DNA from: Pseudomonadota bacterium
Lineage (GTDB): Bacteria; Pseudomonadota; Gammaproteobacteria; Burkholderiales; Burkholderiaceae_C
DNA: 64,000 bases
NCBI GenBank assembly: GCA_018241265.1
Contig: JAFEEF010000036.1
Coordinates: 178,565 to 242,564, forward strand
Direction: 5' to 3'
In this document: positions 1 through 8,298 of the stretch, one piece after another
Numbering within the stretch: the first letter of the stretch is position 1
Layout: every line of letters begins with the position of its first letter
Made by a program: the position numbers and the translations under genes
Notes under the pieces: generated by a model
Seen by the model: the letters and a program-made list of their open reading frames with translations, nothing else
What the model was told of the DNA's origin: nothing
The model's database searches: none

Positions 1-2154
1 GCGCGCCGCGAACGGCTTGACGAGGTAGTCGTCGGCGCCGCGCTGCAGGCCGCGGATGCGTGCCTCCTCGCCGGCCTGCGCCGTCAGCACGATGATCGGC
101 ATCAGGCGCCAGCGCGCATCGCCGCGCAGCCGCTCGACGAGACCATGGCCGTCCAGGCGCGGCATCATCAGGTCGGTGACGACGACGTCGATGCCGTCGA
201 GCCGCTCGAGCGCCTGCAGGCCGTCGCCGGCGGTCACGACGTCCCAGCGCGCGGACAGCAGCCGCTCGAGATAGGTGCGCATGTCGGCGTTGTCGTCGAC
301 CACCAGCACGCGCTCTCGCCCGGCGGCCGCGACGGGCGGCGGTGCCTCGCCCGCGCGTCCTGCATCCTCGACGAACGGTGAGGCGTCGACGCGCAGCCCG
401 GCGGCCTCGACCTCGTCATGCACGCGCGCCGCTGCCGGCAGATGGCGCGCGCCGAACGGGATCGTGACGCGAAAGACGCTGCCCTGGTCGACGACGCTCT
501 CCGCCGAGACGCTGCCGCCATGCAGGCGCACCAGTTCCCTGACGAGCGCCAGGCCGATGCCGGTGCCTTCCTGCGTGCGCGAGCGTGCGCCGGCGATGCG
601 ATGGAAGCGCTCGAAGACGCGCGGCAACGACGCGGCCGCGATGCCCACGCCGGTATCGCGCACCGCCAGCTCCAGGCCGTCGCCATGCCGGCCGAGGGTC
701 ACCGTGATGCCGCCGTCGAACGTGTGCTTGAAGGCGTTCGACACGAGGTTCAGGACGATCCGCTCCCACATCTCGCGGTCGACCCAGACCGGTTCGACGG
801 CATCGTCGCAGTCGACCGTGTAGCCGAGCCCGGCCTGCTCGACCGCCGCGCGAAACGCCGCGGCGGTGTCGCGCGTCAGTGCCGCGAGGTCGGTGCGCCG
901 GAATTCGGTCTCGATGCGTCCGGCTTCGATGCGCGAGAAGTCGAGCAGCGAGTTGACGAGCTTGCGCAGCCGCTGGCCGTTGCGCCGCACCAGCTCCAGC
1001 GTGCGGCGCATGTCGTCGCCGAGCTGCGCCGGCGGCTGCGCGAGCATCTGGTCGATCGGCCCGAGCATCAGGGTCAGCGGGGTGAGGAACTCGTGGCTGA
1101 CGTTGCTGAAGAAGGCGCTCTTCGCACGGTCCAGTTCGGCGAGCGCCTCGGCGCGCCGGCGCTCCTCGATGCGTGCCTGCGTATCGGCCAGGCGCGACGC
1201 GACCTGCGCCGCGAGCAGCGACAGGAAGCTGCGATAGCGCTCGTCGAGGCCGCGTCGCGGGCTGACGCCCAGCGTCAGCACGCCCATCGGCATCGAGCCG
1301 CCGCTGCCGCCGATCGGCCACACGATCGCGGTCTGCACCGGCTCGCTCCAGGCGTCGGGGATCCGCGCGCAACGCACCGGGAAGTCGTCGATCTGCCGCG
1401 CATGGCCGCTCTGCAGCGCGCTCGCGAGCGGCCAGGGCGACGTGTCGCCGTCGAGCTGCAGCCGCACCGGGATCTGCGCGCCCACGGCAACCGGCGTGCT
1501 CGCGACATGGCGCAGCGCCGCGCCTGTCGCGTCGATCAGATGCAAGGCAGCGAACGGGACGTCGAGCACGCCGTGCGCGACGACATCGATCAGCCGCGCG
1601 CCGACCTCGTCCAGCGTGTCGGCCGCGTTCGCCGCCTGCGCGCCGAGATCGTGCAGCAGGCGCAGGCGCCGCTCGCCGATGATCCGGTCGGTGTCCTCGG
1701 CGACGACGCACAGCATGCCGGCGACGCAGCCGTCGTCGTCGTAGACCGGGCTGTACGAGAAGGTGTGGAAAGTCTCTTCGAGGTAGCCGCTGCGCTCGAG
1801 GAAGAGCTGCAAGCCTTCGTCCCAGGTCGCCCGGCCGGTCGCCATCACCTGCGCGATGCGCGGGCCGATGTCGCCCCAGATCTCGGCCCACACCTGGTCG
1901 GCGCGCGCGCCCAGCACCCAGTCGCGCTTGATGCCGACGGTCGGCAGATAGGCGTCGTTGCAGAAGAAGATGCCTTGCGGACCCCAGGCCATCCACATCG
2001 CGAAGCGCGAGTTCAGCATCATGCGCAGCACGCTCTTCAGCGTCTGCGGCCATTCGTCCGGCGCACCGAGCGCGCTGCGCGACCAGTCGAAGGCGCGCAT
2101 GCGCGCGCCGAGCTGTCCGCCGCCTTCGAGGAATGCGCTGCTGCTCGCGTTCAC
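1..2154 (-). CDS. Hybrid sensor histidine kinase (PAS-GAF-HisKA-HATPase-REC), 3' end outside window
   Basis: The reading frame is open from a GTG at 2154 to the window edge (718 codons visible). The N-terminus (FLEGGGQLGARMRAFDW) and the PAS-like block that follows are typical of large cytosolic hybrid kinases; no membrane segment is seen. A GAF-like region precedes the H-box (SHEFLTP, His about 354). The ATPase N-box (LNLVSNAFKH), G1 (RDTGVGI, about 500) and G2 (EGTGIGLALV) are intact. A receiver follows, with acidic pocket VVDDN, phospho-acceptor Asp about 661 (VTDLMMPRLDG) and Lys in LVKPF. In this family another PAS-kinase module often follows the receiver, but here it would lie outside the window. 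The start is uncertain: no clear Shine-Dalgarno, and a TTG at 2178 is also in frame. The signal is unknown. It is divergent from the double-receiver gene at 2380. Confidence 0.9.
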   Translation of the reverse strand, partial: MNASSSAFLEGGGQLGARMRAFDWSRSALGAPDEWPQTLKSVLRMMLNSRFAMWMAWGPQGIFFCNDAYLPTVGIKRDWVLGARADQVWAEIWGDIGPRIAQVMATGRATWDEGLQLFLERSGYLEETFHTFSYSPVYDDDGCVAGMLCVVAEDTDRIIGERRLRLLHDLGAQAANAADTLDEVGARLIDVVAHGVLDVPFAALHLIDATGAALRHVASTPVAVGAQIPVRLQLDGDTSPWPLASALQSGHARQIDDFPVRCARIPDAWSEPVQTAIVWPIGGSGGSMPMGVLTLGVSPRRGLDERYRSFLSLLAAQVASRLADTQARIEERRRAEALAELDRAKSAFFSNVSHEFLTPLTLMLGPIDQMLAQPPAQLGDDMRRTLELVRRNGQRLRKLVNSLLDFSRIEAGRIETEFRRTDLAALTRDTAAAFRAAVEQAGLGYTVDCDDAVEPVWVDREMWERIVLNLVSNAFKHTFDGGITVTLGRHGDGLELAVRDTGVGIAAASLPRVFERFHRIAGARSRTQEGTGIGLALVRELVRLHGGSVSAESVVDQGSVFRVTIPFGARHLPAAARVHDEVEAAGLRVDASPFVEDAGRAGEAPPPVAAAGRERVLVVDDNADMRTYLERLLSARWDVVTAGDGLQALERLDGIDVVVTDLMMPRLDGHGLVERLRGDARWRLMPIIVLTAQAGEEARIRGLQRGADDYLVKPFAAR

Positions 2155-2379
2155 GCCGCATGCTAAGGCGGCGTGCAACGCCGTCGCAAGCACGGGCCCG
2201 ATCGGGGCTTGCCGAGAACTGCTTGTCAATCGGTCTCCTGCCGCACTCCGTTCGGCGAGCGCACCGAATGCCGGCAAGCGGCGTGCCGTCCTACGCGGCA
2301 AGGCGGGCACATGGATTGCTCCTGCGCACAGGATCGAGACCGTCACCGCACTCGTCCGTCTCTTGCGTCTCTTCTTGCA

Positions 2380-4098
2380 ATGGCCACTCCGCAGCAGCGT
2401 CCCCTGTCCGACATGTGCGTGCTGATCGCCGACGACAACGTCGACGGCGCAGACAGCCTGGCTGCCCTCCTCGAGATCGCCATGCAGTGCCGCGTGCTGA
2501 TCGCCTACGACGGCGCCAGCGCGCTGCATCTGGCAACCGAGCACCAGCCCGACGCGATGGTGCTCGACATCCGCATGCCCCGCCTCGACGGCATCGGCGT
2601 GGCGCGCGCGGTGCGGGCCGGCTCGTCGCGCCCGCCGCTGTTGCTGGCAGCCACTGGCCAGGCCGACATCGCGGAAGACCTGCCCGAGATCGACCTCTGC
2701 TTCGACCAGGCGTTTGCGAAGCCGGTCGATCCCGATCAGATCGTCGACGCGCTGAAGCTCCATTGGCTGGGCGGCCCGGCGCGGATCGCGGCGCCGCCGT
2801 TCGAGCTGTCCGACCTGTTCACCCGCACCGCGCGCGAGGTCGCGCGGGTCGTCAAGGCGCGCGGCCACCAGCTCTCGTTCGACTATCGCGGTCCGTTCGT
2901 GGTGCTCGCGGCCGACGAGGCGCCGTTGCATGCGGCGCTCTTTCGACTCCCCTGTGCGGTGGCCGACATGATGCGGACCGGCTTCCTGATCTTCTCGTCC
3001 GATGTACAGGCCGAGCCGGACGGAAGCTGCCTCGTCACCGTCAACGCGGCCGGCACCGGCGGTCCGGTCTCGCCGCAACGGGTCAGCGAGATCGTCGCGC
3101 GCCTCGGCCTCACGGAGCAGGCGGACGACGAGCCGGGCACGAGCCAGGCCGAGGGCAGCTGCCCGAACAGCAAGGGACGCGTCGAGTTCGCCAGCCGGAC
3201 GAGCGAAGGCGTGCTGCTGCGCCTGGAGCTGCGCTGCACGCCGCTGCGCATCGACGGCGAGGTTGCCGATGCGCAGGGCGGCGAGGCCTGGATCGTCGGC
3301 GAAAACGAGGTCGGCAGCGCGTTGCTCGAGCGCCGATTGCAGCGCCTGGGCTGGCAGGTGCAGCACCATGCGAGCTGCATCGACGCATCGATCGCACTGG
3401 GAAGCGAGCCGCGCCCGCCTGCGCCGCGCCTCGTCATCGTGCACCAGGGCGCACGCAACACGGTGCAGCGGGCGATCCTCTTGCAGCGCGAGCTGCCGGT
3501 ACGGACGCGCCTGTTGTTCGAGGTCGCCCCGGGCGCCACCAATGTCGAGCACGCCGAGGCGGCCGGCTGCGAGGTGCGGGTCGCGCCGCTGAGTCCACGC
3601 GAGTTGCACGAGCTGACGGCCGATTGCAGCCCGGCCGGCGACACGCGCCCGGCCCCCTTCGTTGCCGGCGTCGTCGACAACCGCAAGCCCGTCGTGCTGG
3701 TCGTCGATGACAACCGCGTGAACCGCGTCGTCGCGTCCGGGCTGGTCGAGGCGCTGGGCTACGACGCCGTCACCGTCGGCGACGGCCTGGATGCGATCGA
3801 GCATTGCAAGCGCTCGCCGCCTTCGGTCGTGCTGATGGACGTCAACATGCCGGTGCTCGGCGGCGTGGATGCGGCGCGCCGCATCCGCGAGCTGCAGGTG
3901 CTCGGCCGCATCGCGCCGTTTCCGATCGTCGCCGCGACGGCCGACGCCGACCCCGAGGTCGAGGCCGGCTGCCTGGCCGCCGGCATGGACGGCTTTCTCG
4001 CCAAGCCGCTGCGCCTCGCGGCGCTGGCCCACGAACTGCGCCGCGTGGCGCCGCCGACGGGCCGAATCGCGCCAGTAGTTCTTGCCGGCACCCGGTAA
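2380..4098 (+). CDS. Double receiver-domain response regulator without output domain
   Basis: 572 aa. An N-terminal receiver (VLIADDN, LDIRMPRLDG, AKPVD) is followed by about 250 residues that resemble the middle of hybrid kinases but show no H-box or ATP-binding motif. A C-terminal receiver follows (VLVVDDNRVN, LMDVNMPVLGG, AATAD, AKPL). Both acceptor Asp residues are present and no DNA-binding or enzymatic output is visible, so it probably acts as a phosphotransfer or decoy partner, perhaps for the divergent kinase at 2154. The ATG at 2380 is chosen because codons upstream of it (2311-2379) lose the G/C-ending preference; ATG 2311, with AAGG before it, and ATG 2413 are alternatives. The partnership is inferred only from adjacency. 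Confidence 0.85.
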   Translation: MATPQQRPLSDMCVLIADDNVDGADSLAALLEIAMQCRVLIAYDGASALHLATEHQPDAMVLDIRMPRLDGIGVARAVRAGSSRPPLLLAATGQADIAEDLPEIDLCFDQAFAKPVDPDQIVDALKLHWLGGPARIAAPPFELSDLFTRTAREVARVVKARGHQLSFDYRGPFVVLAADEAPLHAALFRLPCAVADMMRTGFLIFSSDVQAEPDGSCLVTVNAAGTGGPVSPQRVSEIVARLGLTEQADDEPGTSQAEGSCPNSKGRVEFASRTSEGVLLRLELRCTPLRIDGEVADAQGGEAWIVGENEVGSALLERRLQRLGWQVQHHASCIDASIALGSEPRPPAPRLVIVHQGARNTVQRAILLQRELPVRTRLLFEVAPGATNVEHAEAAGCEVRVAPLSPRELHELTADCSPAGDTRPAPFVAGVVDNRKPVVLVVDDNRVNRVVASGLVEALGYDAVTVGDGLDAIEHCKRSPPSVVLMDVNMPVLGGVDAARRIRELQVLGRIAPFPIVAATADADPEVEAGCLAAGMDGFLAKPLRLAALAHELRRVAPPTGRIAPVVLAGTR

Positions 4099-4125
4099 CG
4101 GTTGCCGGCGCGACGATCCCCCGGC

Positions 4126-4503
4126 CTAGGAACGCTGCGCCGGCACGATGCCGATCGCCACCGCCTGCCAGCCTCGGCCGGTGCGTTCGATCAGGCCGCG
4201 GATGCGCATGCGGGCGATGCGCGTGCAGGCCACGCGCAGCTCCACGTGCAGCGCCGCAGCGAGCTCGGCCGCGGTGCGCGGCCGCTCGGACACCAGGCAG
4301 AGAACCTCCAGCTCGGCACGCGTCGGCTCGCTGTCGATGTCCTCGGTGCGCATCTCTTCGGGGAGCAGCAGCCGGTGCTTGCGCGCCCTCGGCCAGCGCG
4401 CCGGTATGCGCGCATAGCTGCCGCCGAGGGCAGCAACGACGTTGTTCCACGGGTCATCCGCTGCAGATGCGTTGAGCGATGGTTCGGCTGCGGTTTCGGA
4501 CAT
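4126..4503 (-). CDS. Small winged-helix DNA-binding protein
   Basis: 125 aa from ATG 4503; an in-frame ATG at 4560 would add 19 residues. Neither start has a good Shine-Dalgarno. The C-terminal half reads as a winged helix: SERPRTAAELAAALHVE as helix and turn, then TRIARMRIRGLIERTGRGWQ as recognition helix plus wing. This resembles MarR- or Rrf2-sized domains, but I cannot assign a family. The N-terminal half is polar and low in motif content. It lies convergent to the double-receiver gene (27 bp gap) and about 90 bp past the end of the catalase-family gene on the same strand, so the two could be co-transcribed. Target unknown. Confidence 0.7.
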   Translation of the reverse strand: MSETAAEPSLNASAADDPWNNVVAALGGSYARIPARWPRARKHRLLLPEEMRTEDIDSEPTRAELEVLCLVSERPRTAAELAAALHVELRVACTRIARMRIRGLIERTGRGWQAVAIGIVPAQRS

Positions 4504-4593
4504 GGTGGGGATCACGGCAATCTCTCGGACACCCGTGCGGAGCACCGGCGCGGGAGACATCGGAGCACACGGCGTGCCCGCTCCGCTTGCGCG

Positions 4594-5733
4594 TCAGGTC
4601 GTCCACGGCGGCGCATCGCGCGGCACCGGCGGCACATGGGTACGCGCCGTCTCGGGTTCGGGCGGCGGCGCGTTGCGATCGCGCCGGAACCCCGCGGAAA
4701 CCCTGTAGGCATAGCGGCGCGCGCGCATCACCGAACCGAGCGGCCGATGCTCGGCGACGCCGCGCCACGGCGAAAAATACAGTCGATCTTCCTGATCGTG
4801 ACCGAGCGCGTCGTCCCAGGTGTCCTGCGGCGGGCAGACGATGCGCGCGACCGGCCGATGGGGACTCTCCGCCTCGCTCCACGCCACCGAGGCATCCTCG
4901 ATCGGCATGCGTTGCAAGTCGGTGCAAAGCTGCGCGCGCAGCAGCCATTCGCCGCCGTGCGCCCGGAAGAACTGGCGGATCGCATCGCGCAGTCCGTCGG
5001 GCTGCCCGGCGAGGCCCAGCGTCGTGCCCTGCAGCGCGCGCAGCTCGTCGCTCCCCGGCACGAGCGACAGCTTGGCCATGTAGCGGCCATGGAGCAGCGG
5101 CACCTGCGTGTGGTAGGTCTCGCCGAGGATGTGCGTCAGCGGATGGCCGCCGAGCGAGCGCAGCGTCGCGCTTTCATGGCCGAGCGCTTCGGCCGCCTGC
5201 TCGGCACCGCGCAGCGCGGCCGACAGCACCTTCTTCAAGCCCGCCGCCTTGTCGGTCGTATGCGCGAGGAGCCGGAGGCTCTTCAGGAAGTGCCGCGCGT
5301 CGGGCGCGACGAAGGCCGGCGCATCGACGAACAGGAAGTCCTGCGTCGTCTCGCCTTCCGAACCTTCGAGGCGTTCGCCCGGCACGTCGTAGACCTTGAG
5401 CGCGAGGCCCCGCGGCAGCGAAACGCTGTCCGGCAGCACGTCGCCGGCCGACGTCGACAGGCGCAGCAGCACCGGATAGCTGCGCGGCTCGCGGAAGATG
5501 CCTTGCGCGAGCGGCGGCGTGAGCCCCGGCTCGACCGTCATCCGGCCGCGCAGCAGGCCGTGCCCTTTCGCATGGACCGCGCGCATCGCGTGGCCGGTGT
5601 CGTTGCAGACGACGCGGGCGATCTTCAGCAGCTCTTCGTTGATCGCGGCGATGACCTCGACCTCGTCCGGCGCGACGTCTTCGCAGGTCTCGTCGTAAGG
5701 CAGCGGGGCATGCAGCGCGGGGGATGCGGACAT
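4594..5733 (-). CDS. Catalase-family (SrpA-like) heme protein
   Basis: 379 aa from ATG 5733, which has GGAG 8 nt upstream; an in-frame ATG further up (5754) is less likely. It belongs to the reduced catalase-like family that lacks the long catalase arms. The block RAVHAKGHGLLRGRMTVE near residue 55 carries the distal-side His region, followed by YPVLLRLSTSAGD. The C-terminal GSVMRARRYAYRVSAGFR fits the proximal heme-ligand helix with Tyr. Such proteins are usually peroxidases or organic-peroxide enzymes rather than true catalases. It is divergent from the DUF6496 gene and the LigD remnant, an oxidative-stress and DNA-repair-like neighbourhood often seen in high-GC Proteobacteria. No signal peptide is apparent. 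Confidence 0.88.
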   Translation of the reverse strand: MSASPALHAPLPYDETCEDVAPDEVEVIAAINEELLKIARVVCNDTGHAMRAVHAKGHGLLRGRMTVEPGLTPPLAQGIFREPRSYPVLLRLSTSAGDVLPDSVSLPRGLALKVYDVPGERLEGSEGETTQDFLFVDAPAFVAPDARHFLKSLRLLAHTTDKAAGLKKVLSAALRGAEQAAEALGHESATLRSLGGHPLTHILGETYHTQVPLLHGRYMAKLSLVPGSDELRALQGTTLGLAGQPDGLRDAIRQFFRAHGGEWLLRAQLCTDLQRMPIEDASVAWSEAESPHRPVARIVCPPQDTWDDALGHDQEDRLYFSPWRGVAEHRPLGSVMRARRYAYRVSAGFRRDRNAPPPEPETARTHVPPVPRDAPPWTT

Positions 5734-5870
5734 CGGGTACTCCACCGGCGCCATCGGTGCGCCGGCCGCGAGTACGGGCAAGGCGCATACCCGTGACGCG
5801 ACCGTGACGCGATCCGATCGGCGGGTATCCGGCTTGCCGCTGCGCCTCATCACGTCCAGGAGAGATCCCC

Positions 5871-6047
5871 ATGGCTGCATACGGCAAGAAGGCGCAGGAG
5901 AAGGTCGAGAAGACGATGCACGAGCGCAAGGAGGGCACGCTGCGCAGCGGCACCGGCAAGAAGGTCACCAGCCGCAAGCAGGCGATCGCGATCGGCTTGT
6001 CGGAAGCGCGCAAGGCCGGCGGCAAGGTGCCGGCGAAGGCGCATTGA
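5871..6047 (+). CDS. DUF6496-family small basic protein
   Basis: 58 aa with AGGAGA 8 nt before the ATG, a strong initiation context. The protein is Lys/Arg-rich (MAAYGKKAQEKVEKTMHE, then GTGKKVTSRKQAIAIGLSEARKAG) and matches the compact DUF6496 family found beside stress and DNA-repair genes. Function is unknown; the charge and the KVTSRKQAIAIGLSEAR core suggest nucleic-acid association, but that is inference. It is divergent from the catalase-family gene (138 bp between starts) and lies just upstream of the LigD remnant. Confidence 0.85.
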   Translation: MAAYGKKAQEKVEKTMHERKEGTLRSGTGKKVTSRKQAIAIGLSEARKAGGKVPAKAH

Positions 6048-6092
6048 TGGCCGGCGCTCCGAACGCATCGAAGAAAGCGCCCGGTCAGCGAC

Positions 6093-6537
6093 GGCGCTGG
6101 TCGCCGACAAGCGCATGGCCGTCCACGTCGAGGACCATCCGGTCGCCTGCGCCGACTTCGAAGGCACGATCCCGCGCGACGGCGAGCGCCAGGAAGCCTG
6201 GCTGCTGATGAAGGAACGCGACCGGCATGCGCGCGCCCGCGCCGATTTCGATGTCGTCGGCGCCGAGCCCGACAGCGTGCTGACGCACCTGCCCGTGAAG
6301 CCGCGGCAACGCGTATCGGCCGACGGCGCTGCACCGCGGATCACGCACGCCGATCGCGTGATCGACCGCTCGACCGGCACCACGAAGGGCGAGGTCGCCG
6401 CCTATTTCGAGCAGGTGGCCGAGCTGATGCTGCCGCACCTGAAGCAGCGCCCCGTCGCGCTGCTGCGCGCGCCGCGCGGCGTCGCGCAGGCGAAGTTCTT
6501 CCAGAAGCATGTCGACGCGTCCGAGATGCCCGGCCGA
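6093..6537 (+). pseudogene. ligD: Deleted remnant of ATP-dependent DNA ligase LigD
   Basis: One frame joins pieces of LigD that are normally far apart. DKRMAVHVEDHPVACADFEGTIP is the start of the phosphoesterase core; EAWLLMKERD, about 60 residues later in intact proteins, follows almost at once. After DFDVVGAEPDSVL, where the ligase domain of about 300 residues should begin, the frame runs directly into ITHADRVIDRSTGTTKGEVAAYFEQVAELMLPHLKQRP, the N-terminus of the polymerase (primase-like) domain. Homology ends near QKHVDASEMPG. There is no ligase catalytic Lys motif and no polymerase active site, so it cannot perform end joining. No Ku gene is seen in the window. The reading frame itself stays open, suggesting stepwise in-frame deletion. 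Confidence 0.8.
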
Positions 6538-6630
6538 CTACGACAGCCGGCGCAGCAGCCTCGGCGCCGCGATGCGTCGGTTGACCCCTGCATGAAACGA
6601 CGCATGAAACAACGCATGAAAGGACGCCCG

Positions 6631-6975
6631 ATGCCGACGGCCCGCACGACGATGATCCATCAGCCGTGGTCCGCCCACGACCGGCCGCCGCCGGCACCGC
6701 CTGCGCCGCCGCCCCCTGCCGAGCCGCCGCAGACGCCCGTGCCGCCTCCGCCGCCGATCGACGAGCCGCCGCCCGACCGCCCGCTCGAACCGGTGCGCGA
6801 ACCGCCGCTCGACCGGCCACCGGTATCGGGCCGCGCGCGCCGCCATGCGTCGGCGATGTCCTACATCGGGCGCCGAATCCGTCTTCATGGCAACGCGGCT
6901 GCAAGCGCTTATCGTGACGGCACGATGAGGCTGCGCCCCGCCGCACCGAGGGAGGACGCCCGATGTTTGCCATGA
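6631..6975 (+). CDS. Hypothetical proline-rich protein
   Basis: 114 aa if real, from ATG 6631 with AAGGA 8 nt upstream. Residues 18-65 are about half proline, in PPP and DRPP runs. The last 35 residues (from SYIGRRIRLHG) lose the G/C-ending codon preference, so the true end may differ or the frame may be fortuitous. Just upstream is a triple tandem ATGAAA-type repeat (6591-6622). Its 3' end overlaps the next gene by 13 nt. No known domain. It may be a low-complexity envelope or decayed protein. Confidence 0.35.
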   Translation: MPTARTTMIHQPWSAHDRPPPAPPAPPPPAEPPQTPVPPPPPIDEPPPDRPLEPVREPPLDRPPVSGRARRHASAMSYIGRRIRLHGNAAASAYRDGTMRLRPAAPREDARCLP

Positions 6976-7469
6976 ACGCCGCCGCCACCCTGCCGCGCGA
7001 GCCCCATGCCGCCCTGCCCGGCATGCCGCCGGCCGACGACGGCGGCGACGACTATGCGCAAGCGGCGGCGGTCTTTTCGCGCACCGGCGGGCTGGCAACC
7101 TGCGATCAGGTCGCCTGCCTGATGCGCGACCGCTGCAGCCAGCCGGTGTCGCGGCTCGCGCACTGGATCGTCGGCGGCGCGCTGGTGAGCTTCGAGCGGC
7201 TCGGCCAGCGCTTCATCCCGATGTTCCAGTTCGATCCGGAAGCGATGACCTTGCGCGAAGGCGTCGACGAGCTGGTGCGTACCCTGTCGGCGACGCGCGA
7301 CGAGTGGCATACCGCGCTGTGGTTCACGCGCTCGCATCCGGGTCTGCGCGGAGCCACGCCGGCCGATGTCATCGGTCAGCCGTCGGACCGCCCTTCGATC
7401 GCGGCGGTCCAGTGCGCCAGGTCGCCGGCCGTCATCGAACTGGCCGACGTGGCGCGCGCGTCCTCATAG
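6963..7469 (+). CDS. MbcA/ParS/Xre antitoxin-like C-terminal domain protein
   Basis: 168 aa; the start is well supported by GGGAGG 8 nt upstream. Residues about 40-85 (RTGGLATCDQVACLMR to SFERLGQRFIPMFQFD) and 90-135 (MTLREGVDELVRTL, DEWHTALWFTRSHPGLRGATPADVI) match a proteobacterial family whose C-terminus resembles the toxin-binding domain of Xre/MbcA/ParS antitoxins. No RES-domain toxin is adjacent, so a toxin-antitoxin role is not supported here. The last 94 bp overlap the convergent nucleotidyltransferase gene; the tail after residue 138 is probably not conserved. Confidence 0.7.
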   Translation: MFAMNAAATLPREPHAALPGMPPADDGGDDYAQAAAVFSRTGGLATCDQVACLMRDRCSQPVSRLAHWIVGGALVSFERLGQRFIPMFQFDPEAMTLREGVDELVRTLSATRDEWHTALWFTRSHPGLRGATPADVIGQPSDRPSIAAVQCARSPAVIELADVARASS

Positions 7470-8212
7470 CCTTCGCCCTCGATGGCCTGCAGGTACTGCT
7501 CGCGCGACAGCAGCGTACCGGCGCAGAGATGGCCTTGTGCGGGCGGCGTTCTCGCCTCGTCGCGCAGGCGGTGCAACAACAGGTCGAGCAACGGCAACGG
7601 CACCGCGGCGCGCTCGTCCGGATACGCGTAGCCGAACAGCACGAGATGCGCCAGCAACACGCGCCAGTTGGCGCCGAAGCGCGCGAGCAAACGCGTCCAA
7701 TCGAGCTCGGCGGCGCAGGCACGCAGCAGGTGGATGACGTCGGCGCCGTCGTAGCGCTCGCGTTCCATCACGAACGCCTTCGACCAGATGCTCTCCTCGG
7801 GCGGCACGAGCCGCACCGGCACGCCGAGCACCTCGCCGGCTTGCGCATGCTCGAACCAGGCGTCGTCGACCTCGGCCACGCCGTTGCCCGAGTTGAAGAT
7901 CACGTCGATCCGGGCATCGTCGCGCCACGCCTTGCCGAGCCAGTGCGGGTAGGTCAGGTCGGTGTCGAAGCCGGCTTCCGCCAGCACGGCCGATACCGCG
8001 CCGTAGTCCTTCTGCCGCACGAACAGGTCCAGGTCCTTGGTGGCGCGGCGGAAGCCCGTCAGGTGCTGCAAGCCGAACGCGCCGCCGACCAGAAAGGGCA
8101 TGTCGGCCTGCGCCAAGGCCTGGAGCGCGCGCCGGTAGGCCGCGGCCACCGAGGGCGCGAGCTCGGGCGCGGCCACGGGCTGATCCGGGGAGGCGAAGGC
8201 TCGAAGGTCCAT
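7376..8212 (-). CDS. Nucleotidyltransferase-fold protein
   Basis: 278 aa from ATG 8212; a GTG at 8224 is also in frame. The segment FLVGGAFGLQHLTGFRRATKDLDLFV carries the GG(A/S) turn and the D-x-D metal pair of minimal nucleotidyltransferases (DUF6036-type). RIDVIFNSGN supplies a possible third carboxylate and EESIWSKAFVMER the following helix. It is divergent from the metallophosphoesterase at 8299 (86 bp between starts). The pairing of an NTase with a phosphoesterase suggests opposing or sequential phosphate chemistry. Substrate unknown. Its 3' end overlaps the opposite-strand gene by 94 bp. Confidence 0.82.
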   Translation of the reverse strand: MDLRAFASPDQPVAAPELAPSVAAAYRRALQALAQADMPFLVGGAFGLQHLTGFRRATKDLDLFVRQKDYGAVSAVLAEAGFDTDLTYPHWLGKAWRDDARIDVIFNSGNGVAEVDDAWFEHAQAGEVLGVPVRLVPPEESIWSKAFVMERERYDGADVIHLLRACAAELDWTRLLARFGANWRVLLAHLVLFGYAYPDERAAVPLPLLDLLLHRLRDEARTPPAQGHLCAGTLLSREQYLQAIEGEGYEDARATSASSMTAGDLAHWTAAIEGRSDG

Positions 8213-8298
8213 GGGTTCGTTCACAGCTTGTCAGGCGCAAGCGCGGGCAAGCGGCATGCCCTGCCGACACCGGACGACCCTTGCATGGAGACCGGCTC

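Noticed and set aside
416..2166. Long open frames on both strands (about 580 codons each) over the first kinase gene
   Set aside because: They are Arg/Ala-rich shadow frames. The third frame encodes recognisable PAS, HisKA, HATPase and REC motifs.
6591..6622. Triple ATGAAA-type tandem repeat
   Set aside because: Only three imperfect 12-nt units; too short to call a functional repeat or CRISPR.
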